Source: Williamsia deligens (lineage in GTDB: Bacteria; Actinomycetota; Actinomycetes; Mycobacteriales; Mycobacteriaceae). From it: a DNA stretch of 64,000 nucleotides. The stretch is from the NCBI RefSeq assembly GCF_024171765.1, contig NZ_JAMTCI010000001.1:1527137-1591136 (forward strand), given 5' to 3'. Made by a program: the position numbers and the translations under genes. The notes under the pieces are model-generated. The model saw only the letters and a list, made by a program, of their open reading frames with translations, had not been told where the DNA came from and searched no databases. Positions 54,696 through 63,449 of this stretch are shown piece by piece (the stretch's first letter is position 1; every line of letters begins with the position of its first letter).

Positions 54696-55346
54696 ATGGC
54701 CGACGAGGGGGACGCGCGCAGTGACGCCGACCTGCTCGCGGCGCACGTCGCCGGCGATCGTGACGCCTTCGCGGTGCTGATAGCCCGCCACCGCGCCCAC
54801 CTGTGGGCGGTGGCCGCGCGCACGAGCCTCAACGACGACGACGCCGCCGATGCGCTCCAGGAGGCGTTGCTCAGTGCGCACCGCGGTGCCCGCAGCTTCC
54901 GTTCGGACGCGAAGGTGAGTTCCTGGCTGCACCGGATCGTCGTGAACGCGGCCCTCGACCGGATGCGCCGCGAACGGCACCGTCAGCTCACGGCGCCGCT
55001 CGACGCCGCCACCGACGGGATCGCGGACCCGGTCGACGCCACCGGTCATGTCGACCTGCGGCTGTCCGTCGGCGGGGCCCTGGCGACCCTCCCGGCCGAT
55101 CAACGGGCGGCCGTGGTGGCCGTGGACGTCGAGGGCTATTCGGTCGCCGACGCGGCCACCCTCCTCGGGGTGCCGACCGGCACGGTGAAGAGCCGCTGTG
55201 CGCGAGGCCGCGCGAAGCTCGCGGTGAGCCTCGGACACCTCCGCGCAACAGACCTCGGGAGCGCCGAGGGAACCACGCGGGCCTCGGCTGCGTCAGATGG
55301 AGGAGAGCGTCCGGACAGGGCGCGCCGGGCGGGGGGTGGATCGTGA
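54696..55346 (+). CDS. sigM: ECF RNA polymerase sigma factor SigM
   Basis: 216 residues. Sigma-2 region with DAFAVLIARHRAHLWAVAARTS and DDAADALQEALLSAHRGARSF (residues 26-75), and sigma-4 with LPADQRAAVVAVDVEGYSVADAATLLGVPTGTVKSRCARGRAKL near 130-170 (key parts LPADQRAAV, GTVKSRCARG). A 40-residue low-complexity tail ends it. It directs transcription of secreted-protein and lipid genes in Mycobacterium. Coupled to the anti-sigma gene by a GTGA overlap. Confidence 0.93.
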   Translation: MADEGDARSDADLLAAHVAGDRDAFAVLIARHRAHLWAVAARTSLNDDDAADALQEALLSAHRGARSFRSDAKVSSWLHRIVVNAALDRMRRERHRQLTAPLDAATDGIADPVDATGHVDLRLSVGGALATLPADQRAAVVAVDVEGYSVADAATLLGVPTGTVKSRCARGRAKLAVSLGHLRATDLGSAEGTTRASAASDGGERPDRARRAGGGS

Positions 55347-56140
55347 CCGACGACCGGACACCGGCGGGGGAGCCGTCGGGTGAGTCGGCGGCGGGGGAAC
55401 CCACCGTCCCCCTCGACCTCATCGCCGACCTGCACGCCGGTGTCCTGTCCGAGGAGGACGCGCGCTCCGTGCGGGCCCGTGTCGACGCCGATCCCCGCGC
55501 GCAGCGCGTCCTGGCCGCCCTCGACGCGACGGTCGCCGACCTCCGGGATGCCCCGGTGGAACCGGTCGAACCCCCACCGGCGGTCGCTGCCGCGATCGAG
55601 GAGACCCTGCGAAGCCTCCGCGACGAGCACGCGGTGCCGCCACACCCGGCCGATGACCCCCGGGTCATCGCCCTGGACGCCGCGCGCGACCGTCGGCGAC
55701 GACGAGGACTGCTGCTTGCCGCGGCGGCCGCGGTGGTGGTCGCCGTCGTGACCGGCATCATCGCCGTCTCCACGGCGACCCAGCCCTCGTCCGACTCCGT
55801 CCGCGCCGACGACACCACCCCGCCGTCGACACAGGCGTCGACCGGCGCAGCCCCCGTGTCACTTCTCTCCGTGCTCGGGCGGACCGAACCCACCCTGGGC
55901 GACGCCTCCGACCCCGCGTCACGACTGCGGGGATGCCTCGCGGCCAACGGTGTCCCCGCGTCCACAGCAGTGCTCGGTGCCGGGCCGGTCACGGTCGACG
56001 GGGACCGGCGGATCGTCGTCCTGTTGACCACGGGTGTCGCCGGCCGGTTCGACGCGCTCGTCGTCGGCCCCGACTGCGCCGCGGGCCGGGCGGAGACCAT
56101 CTCGCGACAGGTGATCGGGGCCACCGCGCCCACCCGCTGA
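55343..56140 (+). CDS. Anti-sigma-M membrane protein
   Basis: 265 residues from a GTG overlapping the sigM stop. A cytoplasmic region (1-120) has the LIADLHAGVLSEEDARSVRARVDADPRAQ pattern of the actinobacterial anti-sigma-M family; a zinc HxxxCxxC motif is absent. One membrane helix (RRGLLLAAAAAVVVAVVTGI near residue 120) precedes an exported domain with two cysteines (LRGCLAANGVP, VGPDCAAGR). It would hold SigM until an envelope signal. Same place as Rv3912. Confidence 0.88.
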   Translation: MTDDRTPAGEPSGESAAGEPTVPLDLIADLHAGVLSEEDARSVRARVDADPRAQRVLAALDATVADLRDAPVEPVEPPPAVAAAIEETLRSLRDEHAVPPHPADDPRVIALDAARDRRRRRGLLLAAAAAVVVAVVTGIIAVSTATQPSSDSVRADDTTPPSTQASTGAAPVSLLSVLGRTEPTLGDASDPASRLRGCLAANGVPASTAVLGAGPVTVDGDRRIVVLLTTGVAGRFDALVVGPDCAAGRAETISRQVIGATAPTR

Positions 56141-56197
56141 CCTGGGAAGAGTCGGGGGCACCGAGTGCCGGGTCGCGGATCGGGTGAGCGCGACCGC

Positions 56198-56224
56198 GGG
56201 AACAGAAGCCCCTACTCTTGCGTT
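56198..56224 (+). promoter_or_regulatory. SigH-type promoter of trxB
   Basis: GGGAACA (56198-56204), 17 bp, GTT (56222-56224), preceded by C at 56221, equals the mycobacterial SigH consensus. The predicted start near 56231 leaves a 26-nt leader with an AGAGG-like ribosome site before the ATG at 56257. Thioredoxin genes are known SigH targets. Confidence 0.75.
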
Positions 56225-56256
56225 GGACCAGCCGTTCGCGCAAGAGAAGAGGACCG

Positions 56257-57246
56257 ATGAGCGACACGGGTACCGGAACGATCCACGATGTGATCATCGT
56301 CGGGTCCGGACCGGCCGGATACACAGCAGCCGTCTACACCGCCCGCGCGGAACTCGCGCCGGTCGTGTTCGAGGGGACCCAGTTCGGCGGCGCGCTGATG
56401 ACCACCACCGAGGTCGAGAACTTCCCCGGCTTCCAGGCCGGGATCCAGGGTCCCGCCCTCATGGACGAGATGCGGGAGCAGTCGCTGCGCTTCGGTGCCG
56501 ACCTGCGGATGGAGGACGTCGACGCGATCCGTGCGACCGGCGACATCAAAGAGGTCGAGGTCGCCGGTGAGGTCCATCGTGCGCGGGCGCTGATCCTGGC
56601 GATGGGCGCCGCCGCGCGCTACCTCGACGTCCCCGGCGAGGCCGACCTGCTCGGTCGCGGGGTGTCCGCGTGTGCCACCTGTGACGGGTTCTTCTTCAAG
56701 GACCAGGACATCGCGGTCATCGGCGGTGGCGACTCGGCCATGGAGGAGGCGACCTTCCTCACCAAGTTCGCGCGCAGCGTCACCCTGGTGCACCGCCGCG
56801 AGGAGTTCCGGGCGTCGCGCATCATGCTCGACCGGGCACGCGCCAACGACAAGATCCGGTTCATCACCAACGCCGGTGTCGAGGAGGTCCTCGGTGACGG
56901 CTCCGTGACCGGGATCCGGCTGCGGGACACCGTGACCGGCGAGACGTCCGTCCTCGACGTCACGGGGATGTTCGTCGCCATCGGTCACGATCCGCGCAGC
57001 GGCCTCGTGCGGGGTCAGGTCGACCTCGACGAGGACGGGTACGTGGTCACGGTCGGCGGCACGACCGCCACCTCGCTCGACGGCGTCTTCGCCGCCGGCG
57101 ATCTGGTCGACCACCGGTACCGCCAGGCCATCACGGCGGCGGGTACCGGGTGCAGTGCGGCCATCGACGCCGAGCGCTGGCTGTCCGAACGCTCGGACGG
57201 CGCTGTCGCCGTCCCCGCCGATGTCGCAGTCGCAGCCCTGAGCTGA
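56257..57246 (+). CDS. trxB: Thioredoxin reductase
   Basis: 329 residues from the ATG at 56257. FAD loop [21 protein letters not shown] near residue 11 (here [16 protein letters not shown]), redox disulfide [11 protein letters not shown] near 137-147, NADPH loop [15 protein letters not shown] near 157, and C-terminal FAD motif [16 protein letters not shown] near 284. It reduces thioredoxin with NADPH. A SigH-type promoter precedes it, and trxA follows after 82 bp. Confidence 0.96.
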   Translation: MSDTGTGTIHDVIIVGSGPAGYTAAVYTARAELAPVVFEGTQFGGALMTTTEVENFPGFQAGIQGPALMDEMREQSLRFGADLRMEDVDAIRATGDIKEVEVAGEVHRARALILAMGAAARYLDVPGEADLLGRGVSACATCDGFFFKDQDIAVIGGGDSAMEEATFLTKFARSVTLVHRREEFRASRIMLDRARANDKIRFITNAGVEEVLGDGSVTGIRLRDTVTGETSVLDVTGMFVAIGHDPRSGLVRGQVDLDEDGYVVTVGGTTATSLDGVFAAGDLVDHRYRQAITAAGTGCSAAIDAERWLSERSDGAVAVPADVAVAALS

Positions 57247-57275
57247 CGACGCGGCCCCGACCACCAGGCACGGCC

Positions 57276-57295
57276 GCCACGCATCGTCGCGTGGC
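57276..57295 (+). terminator. Small hairpin between trxB and trxA
   Basis: GCCACGC-N6-GCGTGGC, a perfect 7-bp stem 34 bp before the trxA start and 30 bp after trxB. No T-run. It may attenuate read-through or protect mRNA ends. Confidence 0.35.
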
Positions 57296-57328
57296 CACCA
57301 GAACCACCACCACAACAGGAGGAACACC

Positions 57329-57667
57329 ATGGGTGCCAACACAGTCACCGTCACCGACGACACGTTCGCGAGCGAGGTCCTCGGCGCCGACAAGCCCGTC
57401 CTCGTCGACTTCTGGGCCACCTGGTGCGGCCCGTGCAAGATGGTCGCCCCCGTCCTGGAGGAGATCGCCGCCGACAACGGCGACAAGCTCACCGTCGCCA
57501 AGCTCGACGTGGACGCCAACCCGGCGGTCGCGCGGGACTTCAAGATCATGTCGATCCCGACCATGATCCTGTTCGAGAACGGCCAGCCGACGAAGACGAT
57601 CGTCGGTGCCAAGGGCAAGGCCGCCCTCCTGCGTGAGCTGGACGGCGTCATCTCCGCTCCCGCCTGA
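57329..57667 (+). CDS. trxA: Thioredoxin
   Basis: 112 residues with the active site WATWCGPCKMVAP at about 31-43, the buried Asp in LVDFWA and the cis-Pro loop IMSIPTMILF near 80. Preceded by a strong AGGAGGAA site. It reduces protein disulfides; partner of the TrxB just upstream. It corresponds to the trxC gene of Mycobacterium. A long terminator-like hairpin follows. Confidence 0.96.
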   Translation: MGANTVTVTDDTFASEVLGADKPVLVDFWATWCGPCKMVAPVLEEIAADNGDKLTVAKLDVDANPAVARDFKIMSIPTMILFENGQPTKTIVGAKGKAALLRELDGVISAPA

Positions 57668-57683
57668 CGCGCGACCCACATCT

Positions 57684-57724
57684 CCTGGTCCGGTCCTCGA
57701 CACAACGTCGGGGACCGGACCAGG
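57684..57724 (+). terminator. Long hairpin after trxA
   Basis: CCTGGTCCGGTCC (57684-57696) pairs perfectly with 57712-57724, and the stem continues inward by five more pairs (one G-T). No T-run follows, as usual for actinobacterial I-shaped terminators. It lies 16 bp after the trxA stop. Confidence 0.7.
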
Positions 57725-57803
57725 CATGTTGGCTCGCGGTCCTCCGACCTGCGAGACTCTCAGGAGTTCGTCCGATCTCCCCGTCGACAGAAGGGCTCGT
57801 GTG

Positions 57804-58997
57804 ATGGCTCTGTACCGCCTGGGGGATCAGGGGTCGGCTGTCATCGAGATCCGGTCGCTGCTGGCCGAACAGAGTCTTCTCCCGCACGCGCCGGCCGCCG
57901 GCGGGCGACACAGCGCGACCGATCCGGTGCAGGAAGTGCCCCGTCCCGACGGCGCCGCGGTCTTCGACGAAGCCACCGACCACGCCGTCCGCGCCTTCCA
58001 GCAGCACCGCGGGCTCATCGTGGACGGCATCGTGGGGCCGGCGACCTTCCGTGTCCTTCGTGAGGCCTCGCACCGACTGGGCACCCGCACACTCGCCTAC
58101 ACCGTCAGCACCCCGATGCACGGCGACGACGTCGCCACCCTGCAGTCACGTCTGCAGAACCTCGGCTTCTACACCGGGCTCGTCGATGGATCCTTCGGCC
58201 CGTCGACGCACTCCGCCCTGTGTACCTATCAGAGCGAGAACGGGATGTCGCCCGACGGCATCTGCGGCCCGGACACACTGCGGTCGTTGGAACGACTGGG
58301 CACACGCGTGACGGGCGGTTCGCCGCATGCGATCCGCGCCGAGGAGTACGTCCGTCGGTCCGGACCGCGTCTGTCGGGGAAGAGGATCGTGATCGATCCC
58401 GGCACAGGTCGAGCCGACCACGTCGTCGACGAGGCGACGGCGTCGCTCGAGACGTCGCTGCTCTGGGACCTGTCGCACCGGCTGGAGGGCCGGATGGCCG
58501 CCGCGGGCATGGAGACCTTCGTGTCGCATCCCGTCGACGCCGATCCCGAGGACACCGAGCGCGCGCGCACCGCCAACGCCTTCGGCGCCGATCTGGTGAT
58601 CGCACTCCGCTGCGCGCGCTACTCGTCGCCGGTCGCATCGGGCGTGGCGTCCTTCCACTTCGGGAACTCCCACGGATCGGTGTCCACCATCGGACAGTCC
58701 CTGTCGGGGTACATCCAGCGCGAGATCGTGGCACGAACCGCTCTGCAGGACTGCCGATCCCACGGCCGTACCTGGGACATCCTGCGCCTGACACGGATGC
58801 CGGTGGCCCAGGTCGACGTCGGTTACATCACCAGCCCCCACGACGTCGCGATCCTCACCGACGACGTCGTCCGCGACACGATCGCCGACGCGATCCTCGT
58901 CGCCGTGAAGCGGCTGTACCTGCTGGGTCAGGACGACCAGCCCACCGGTACCTACACCTTCGCCGATCTGCTCGCCTCCGAGCAGATCGCCCGCTGA
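57804..58997 (+). CDS. cwlM: CwlM, amidase-like regulator lacking zinc ligands
   Basis: 397 residues from the ATG at 57804 (a GTG at 57801 is adjacent). Two peptidoglycan-binding-type domains: VFDEATDHAVRAFQQHRG near residue 52 and VATLQSRLQNLGFYTGLVDG near 108. An Amidase_3 domain starts at RIVIDPGTGRADH near 192. Catalytic family members have IDPGHGG and a later H-x-N-A; here the His is Thr and the second site reads IALRCARYS. Zinc-dependent hydrolysis is therefore unlikely. In Mycobacterium CwlM is cytoplasmic, phosphorylated by PknB and activates MurA and contacts MurJ. Confidence 0.92.
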   Translation: MALYRLGDQGSAVIEIRSLLAEQSLLPHAPAAGGRHSATDPVQEVPRPDGAAVFDEATDHAVRAFQQHRGLIVDGIVGPATFRVLREASHRLGTRTLAYTVSTPMHGDDVATLQSRLQNLGFYTGLVDGSFGPSTHSALCTYQSENGMSPDGICGPDTLRSLERLGTRVTGGSPHAIRAEEYVRRSGPRLSGKRIVIDPGTGRADHVVDEATASLETSLLWDLSHRLEGRMAAAGMETFVSHPVDADPEDTERARTANAFGADLVIALRCARYSSPVASGVASFHFGNSHGSVSTIGQSLSGYIQREIVARTALQDCRSHGRTWDILRLTRMPVAQVDVGYITSPHDVAILTDDVVRDTIADAILVAVKRLYLLGQDDQPTGTYTFADLLASEQIAR

Positions 58998-59015
58998 CTC
59001 TCTCCTGACGTCGCT

Positions 59016-59036
59016 CCCGTCGGCTCAGCCGACGGG
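59016..59036. terminator. Bidirectional hairpin between cwlM and the GNAT gene
   Basis: CCCGTCGGCT, one base, and its exact complement AGCCGACGGG; the stable form is an 8-bp stem with a CTCAG loop. It lies 19 bp after the cwlM stop and covers the GNAT stop codon on the other strand. Confidence 0.5.
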
Positions 59037-59732
59037 CGTGGCCACCCGCGTCCGTTCCCGACCGGTCACGTCGATCGTCGCCATGATGACCAGGTTGTCC
59101 AGAGCGCTCTCGACCGCGTTCTTCCAGCCCAGGCCCTCGTCGAGCTCGAGCCGATAGCGCGGGAACCGATGGTGCGCGGCGACCAGCTCGAAACCGGCGT
59201 CGGCGAGGAAGTGGGCGTCGACCATGCACCCGGCGCAGAGCCCGCCGGGAACGGCGTTGTCCCGGAGACCACTGGTGGGGTCCGCGTCACCCACGGCGGA
59301 GGAGCGGACGATGCCGAATGCCTCCACTGCGCGCACGCCGCGTCGGATGAGATCGCCGAGGACCGCGTCGATCAGAGCCTGTGCCGTCCCCGGCCGCCCC
59401 GCCTCCACGCGGATCGAGGTGAGCAGGACGGCGTCCGGGCTCACCGGCGATGTCGGGAACAGACGCGCTCGCGGAACCCGACCCGGCGGGGCGTAGAACG
59501 CGGTGCCGACGATGCGGTCCGTCCGGGTGTCGACGGCGGTCTGCGCACACCGGCCCCAGTCGAGCATGACCATCGAGACCCACGCCTCTTTGTCGAACTC
59601 GGTGTCGATGACCCGACCCGAACCGGGGTCGGGATTCGCCGCCGGATCGACCTCCCAGAAGACACACCGGCGGGTGTGACGGGGCAACGCCTCGAAACGA
59701 TCCAGTTCGAAGGGCCGAATGGCGATGGTCAC
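59025..59732 (-). CDS. GNAT-like N-acetyltransferase (Rv3916c-like)
   Basis: 235 residues from a GTG at 59732. Acetyltransferase-like fold: VLLTSIRVEAGRPGTAQALIDAVLGDLIRRGVRAVEAFG near residues 110-150 (motif A equivalent GRPGTAQALIDAVL) and a C-terminal part with LCAGCMVDAHFLADAGFELV near 177. The positions match Rv3916c between cwlM and parB in Mycobacterium. The acceptor is unknown; it could be an unannotated regulator of the region. Confidence 0.8.
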   Translation of the reverse strand: MTIAIRPFELDRFEALPRHTRRCVFWEVDPAANPDPGSGRVIDTEFDKEAWVSMVMLDWGRCAQTAVDTRTDRIVGTAFYAPPGRVPRARLFPTSPVSPDAVLLTSIRVEAGRPGTAQALIDAVLGDLIRRGVRAVEAFGIVRSSAVGDADPTSGLRDNAVPGGLCAGCMVDAHFLADAGFELVAAHHRFPRYRLELDEGLGWKNAVESALDNLVIMATIDVTGRERTRVATPVG

Positions 59733-59861
59733 CGGTCGCACCCCGGTCGCAGATCCAATCCCGGTATGGTGCAACACCTTCCGCGTCCGGAACCGCAGCA
59801 CAAAACGCGGATCGTCACAGTGACGTTGTGAACGCGACCTCGTGTACCCGAATCCACGGCG

Positions 59862-60866
59862 TCAGTGATCGCGATTCTGCGCCAACAGGTCGACGATGCG
59901 TTCGAGGTCGTCGACCGACCCGAACTCGACCACGATCTTGCCCTTCCGCTTGCCCATCGCAACGGTCACGCGGGTGTCGAGACGGTCGGACAGGCGATCC
60001 GCGACGTCCTGCAATCCGGGCATCGTCATCGGGCGGCGACGCGGGGGAGCAGGGGCCGGCGTCGGACCGTCGTGGTTGGCGAGGGTGACGGCTTCCTCGG
60101 TGGCCCGCACCGACATGCCCTCCGCGACGATCCGTGCGGCCAGCGCCTCCTGTGCGTCCGCGCCGGACTCCAACGACAAGAGGGCACGCGCGTGGCCCGC
60201 GGACAGGACGCCGGCGGCGACCCGCCGTTGCACGGGGATGGGCAGCTTGAGCAGACGGATCATGTTGGTGACCACAGGCCGCGAGCGCCCGAGGCGGGCG
60301 GCGAGTTCGTCGTGGGTGACCCCGAACTCCTCCAGCAGCTGCTGATACGCGGCAGCTTCTTCCAACGGGTTCAGCTGCACGCGGTGGATGTTCTCCAGCA
60401 GCGCGTCGCGCAGCATGTCGCCGTCGTTGGTCTCCCGGACGATGGCAGGGATCGCCGCCAGGCCGGCCTGCTGACTGGCCCGCCAGCGCCGCTCGCCCAT
60501 GACGAGCTGGTAGCGGATGTCGCCCTGGGGGGCGGGGAGACGGCGGACGACGATGGGCTGCATCAATCCGAACTCGCGGATCGAGTGCACGAGTTCTGCG
60601 AGGGCCTCGTCGTCGAAGGCGGTGCGCGGCTGCTGTGGGTTCGGCTCGATCTCCGCGGGCGGAATCTCCCGGTAGACCGCACCGGCATCGTCCACCGGGG
60701 GCACAGCGGCGCCGGGTGACGGCGCCTGGGTGGGGGAGCCGTCACCGAGGACGACGTCGGCAGCCGCATCGGTCAGGCGAGGTCCCTCGTCCGGGCCTGT
60801 CGGGATCAGCGCGGCGAGTCCGCGGCCGAGGCCGCCCTTGCGTGACGCCGTGGGTCGTCCGCTCAT
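59862..60866 (-). CDS. parB: Chromosome partitioning protein ParB
   Basis: 334 residues from the ATG at 60866, which overlaps the parA stop by one base. N-terminal [14 protein letters not shown] (ParA-interaction region), CTPase/ParB box [18 protein letters not shown] near 125, [20 protein letters not shown] near 152 and [23 protein letters not shown] near 178. A lysine-rich C-terminal dimer domain follows. It spreads from parS sites to form the segregation complex. Two parS sites lie within 2 kb upstream. Confidence 0.96.
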   Translation of the reverse strand: MSGRPTASRKGGLGRGLAALIPTGPDEGPRLTDAAADVVLGDGSPTQAPSPGAAVPPVDDAGAVYREIPPAEIEPNPQQPRTAFDDEALAELVHSIREFGLMQPIVVRRLPAPQGDIRYQLVMGERRWRASQQAGLAAIPAIVRETNDGDMLRDALLENIHRVQLNPLEEAAAYQQLLEEFGVTHDELAARLGRSRPVVTNMIRLLKLPIPVQRRVAAGVLSAGHARALLSLESGADAQEALAARIVAEGMSVRATEEAVTLANHDGPTPAPAPPRRRPMTMPGLQDVADRLSDRLDTRVTVAMGKRKGKIVVEFGSVDDLERIVDLLAQNRDH

Positions 60867-61951
60867 CACTTCTGTCCTTCCCCGTCGGCGCGACGCGCCC
60901 GCAGGCCGATCTCCCGACCGGCGTCGAGGTAACTCATCGCCCCCCGGGAACCGGGGTCGTACTGGATGATGGTCATCCCGAAGCCCGGGGCCTCGGACAC
61001 CTTGACGCTGCGCGGGATGACCGTCGTCAGCACCTTGTCGCCGAAGTGCCGACGGACCTCTTCGGCGACCTGATCGGCCAGCTTCGTCCGACCGTCGTAC
61101 ATGGTCAGCAAGACGGTCGACACGTACAGGTCCCGGTTGAGATGAGCCTGGACCAGTTCGATGTTCTGGAGGAGCTGCCCGACGCCTTCGAGCGCGTAGT
61201 ACTCGCACTGAATAGGGATGAGCACCTCCTTGGCGGCGACCATCGCATTGACCGTCAGCAGGCCCAGGGACGGTGGGCAGTCGATGATGACGTAGTCGAT
61301 CTGGCGCTGACGGAGCACCTCGGGGTCCAGCGCGTTCCGCAGACGCGTCTCGCGGGCCACCATGGACACCAGCTCGATCTCGGCGCCCGCGAGGTCGAGC
61401 GTGGCCGGGACGCAGAAGAGGCCGTCGGAGGCTGTTGACTGCGCGATGGCCTCCTCGAGGGTGACCTCGCCGAGCAGCAGTTCGTAGACCGACGCGATGT
61501 CGGGGTCCCTGTGGTCGATCCCGAGTGCCGTGCTGGCGTTGCCCTGCGGGTCGAGATCGATGACGAGGACACCGAGGCCGTGGATCGCGAGAGCCGCGGC
61601 GATGTTGACCGCCGTCGTCGTCTTGCCGACGCCACCCTTCTGATTGGCCACCGTGATGATCCGGGGCTCGGCGGGGTGGGGGAGGTGGCCGGCCAGTCCG
61701 CGGGTCAGCACGTGGCTGGCGCGCTCAGCGGCCGCCGCGATGGGCGTGTCCGCATAGCGTTCAGACGACGATGTTTCACGTGAAACACGATCGGATGAGG
61801 ATGCCGGCGGGGTGCGCGGACCCGGTGGAGTCGGTCGGCCTCCGCGCCCGCCGGAGGGACTGTCCGCCACCACGTCACTCCTTCGACCGCGCCTGCCCAA
61901 CATCCTGCGCTGCACCCCATCGCTGCTCACTCCTCGACCGGAGTCGGTCAC
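60866..61951 (-). CDS. parA: Chromosome partitioning ATPase ParA
   Basis: 361 residues from the ATG at 61951. The first ~95 residues are low-complexity but contain [24 protein letters not shown]. The deviant Walker A is [19 protein letters not shown] near 101, with Walker A' [13 protein letters not shown] near 131. A start inside the tail is possible. The VSRET codons are exactly a parS site, so either parS lies within the coding region or translation starts after it. It forms the ATP-dependent gradient that pulls ParB complexes apart. Confidence 0.93.
   Translation of the reverse strand: MTDSGRGVSSDGVQRRMLGRRGRRSDVVADSPSGGRGGRPTPPGPRTPPASSSDRVSRETSSSERYADTPIAAAAERASHVLTRGLAGHLPHPAEPRIITVANQKGGVGKTTTAVNIAAALAIHGLGVLVIDLDPQGNASTALGIDHRDPDIASVYELLLGEVTLEEAIAQSTASDGLFCVPATLDLAGAEIELVSMVARETRLRNALDPEVLRQRQIDYVIIDCPPSLGLLTVNAMVAAKEVLIPIQCEYYALEGVGQLLQNIELVQAHLNRDLYVSTVLLTMYDGRTKLADQVAEEVRRHFGDKVLTTVIPRSVKVSEAPGFGMTIIQYDPGSRGAMSYLDAGREIGLRARRADGEGQK
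61772..61787. promoter_or_regulatory. parS site within parA
   Basis: TGTTTCACGTGAAACA is a perfect 16-bp copy of the bacterial parS consensus. It encodes the VSRET residues of ParA on the minus strand. ParB binds and nucleates here. Confidence 0.93.
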
Positions 61952-61957
61952 CGGCCG

Positions 61958-62653
61958 CTACCGTCGAGTCTTACGACGACGCGAACCGGCGCTCTCGGCC
62001 CGTCGCGCGCGCACGATCGTCGTCGGCACAGAAAGAATATCTGCCCCGACTGTCTCCACGCTCAGCGCGGTCAACCCGACCTTCCCGACGGCCGCACGGT
62101 GGGTGGTGACCTCGTCCTCGGCGGACGCGCCCTTGATCGCCACCATCTCGCCGCCCGGGACGATGAGGGGGGCGGACCACCGAGCGAGGCGATCCAGCGG
62201 CGCGACGGCGCGCGAGGTCACCACGTCCGCGTCACCGATGGCGGATCGGACTGCCTTCTCCTCGGCGCGTCCGCGAACGAGCTCGACGTCGACACCGAGC
62301 GTCGCTATCGCCTCGGACAGGAATGCGTGTCGGCGCTCGAGCGGTTCGACCAGTGTCACCGTCAGGGACGGCCCGGCGAGCGCGATCGCCAGCCCCGGCA
62401 GACCCGCACCGCTGCCGATGTCCACGACCCGCACGTCGTCGGGCAGCGCGCGCGCCACCACCGCACAGTTGAGGATGTGGCGCTCCCACAGCCGGTCGAC
62501 CTCGCGGGGCCCGATGAGGCCACGTGTGACACCCGCGTCGGCCAACAGGTCCCGGTAGACCCGCGCGCGCCCGAGACGATCTCCGAACACCGCCGCCGCG
62601 GCGTCGGCGATCTCGTCGCGGTCGAACTCGGTATCTGGTTTCACGTGAAACAT
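61958..62653 (-). CDS. rsmG: 16S rRNA (guanine-N7) methyltransferase RsmG
   Basis: 231 residues from the ATG at 62653 (MFHVKPDTEF). SAM motif VVDIGSGAGLPGLAIAL near residue 72, LLERRHAFL-type EPLERRHAFL near 98, and VTSRAVAPLDRLARW near 145. It methylates G527 of 16S rRNA; loss gives low-level streptomycin resistance. The first codons form a parS site, so translation start and partition site are locked together. Confidence 0.95.
   Translation of the reverse strand: MFHVKPDTEFDRDEIADAAAAVFGDRLGRARVYRDLLADAGVTRGLIGPREVDRLWERHILNCAVVARALPDDVRVVDIGSGAGLPGLAIALAGPSLTVTLVEPLERRHAFLSEAIATLGVDVELVRGRAEEKAVRSAIGDADVVTSRAVAPLDRLARWSAPLIVPGGEMVAIKGASAEDEVTTHRAAVGKVGLTALSVETVGADILSVPTTIVRARRAESAGSRRRKTRR
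62638..62651. promoter_or_regulatory. parS site over the rsmG start
   Basis: GTTTCACGTGAAAC, a perfect 14-bp parS core, reads as codons 1-6 of rsmG (start ATG at 62653). It is 850 bp from the parS in parA. Confidence 0.92.
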
Positions 62654-62688
62654 CCTTCGGTGTCGGGGGAGGGGAGGGGCGCACAACG

Positions 62689-62724
62689 GAGCAGGGCCCC
62701 GACAGTCTCGTCGGGGCCCTGCTC
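62689..62724 (-). terminator. Long hairpin between jag and rsmG
   Basis: GAGCAGGGCCCCGAC (62689-62703), 6-nt loop, exact complement (62710-62724): a perfect 15-bp stem. It starts 24 bp after the jag stop on the minus strand and has no T-run. It is likely the terminator of the yidC-jag unit. Confidence 0.7.
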
Positions 62725-62747
62725 GTGGTGTTCGGTCGAGCTCGAGA

Positions 62748-63362
62748 TCACTCGGCGATGACGACGACCCGGCGACGGGGCTCGGTGCCCTCGCTCTCGC
62801 TGTAGACACCGTCGACGGCAGCGACGGCGTCGTGCACGATCTTCCGCTCGAACGGAGACATCGGGTCGAGGGCTTCGCGGCCCCCCGCGTCCCGCACTCG
62901 CTCGGCGACCTCGGTGCCGAGACCGCTGAGGCGCTCCCGTCGGCCAGCACGCCACCCGCTGACGTCGAGCATCAGTCGCGAGCGATCACCGGTCGTCTGC
63001 TGGACCGCCAGACGGGTCAGCTCCTGGAGCGCATCGAGAACCTCGCCGTCCTTGCCGACGAGCTTGCCGAGATCCCGGCCGCCGTCGATGCTGACGATGG
63101 CGCGGTCACCGTCGACGTCGAGGTCGATGTCCCCGTCGAAGTCGAGAACGTCGAGGAGCTGCTCGAGGTAGTCGCCGGCGATCTCCCCCTCCTCGACCAA
63201 CCGGTCGTCGCCGTCGGACTCGTCGTCGACGTCGTCGTCCGACACGGCGGCGGTGTCGACGGCCACCTCATCGGTGCGGGTGTCGGTGTCGATCGCATCC
63301 GCGGGCCGCTCGACGTCGTCTGTCGTGACGTCCTGTTCGGCGTCGCTGGTCTCGGTAGTCAT
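62748..63362 (-). CDS. khpB: KH/R3H RNA-binding protein Jag (KhpB)
   Basis: 204 residues. A very acidic tail (residues 1-60, Asp/Glu/Thr-rich) is followed by a KH-like domain with VDGDRAIVSIDGGRDLGKLVGKDGEVLDALQEL near 83-115 (GKLVGKDGEVLDAL) and an R3H domain with DPMSPFERKIVHDAVAAVDGV near 166. It binds RNA and acts with KhpA in cell-division and elongation control. It is placed between yidC and rsmG, as in most bacteria near oriC. Confidence 0.93.
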   Translation of the reverse strand: MTTETSDAEQDVTTDDVERPADAIDTDTRTDEVAVDTAAVSDDDVDDESDGDDRLVEEGEIAGDYLEQLLDVLDFDGDIDLDVDGDRAIVSIDGGRDLGKLVGKDGEVLDALQELTRLAVQQTTGDRSRLMLDVSGWRAGRRERLSGLGTEVAERVRDAGGREALDPMSPFERKIVHDAVAAVDGVYSESEGTEPRRRVVVIAE

Positions 63363-63427
63363 CGCTCATCACCTCGGAATCGTGTGTGGACAGGTTCGTG
63401 TGGGCGCCACTGCCGGGCACCGGGAGA

Positions 63428-63446
63428 CGGCGGCGTCACGCCGCCG
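63428..63446 (-). terminator. Hairpin between yidC and jag
   Basis: CGGCGGCG-TCA-CGCCGCCG, an 8-bp perfect stem ending 3 bp from the yidC stop. It lacks a T-run and is probably a weak attenuator between co-transcribed genes. Confidence 0.4.
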
Positions 63447-63449
63447 GAC

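Noticed and set aside
57606-57803. Extension of cwlM upstream to trxA
   Set aside because: It overlaps the trxA end and the terminator hairpin. The ATG at 57804 follows an AAGGG site.
61771-62109. Plus-strand frame starting MFHVKH
   Set aside because: The start merely reads through the parS palindrome. The rest is antisense to parA and rsmG.
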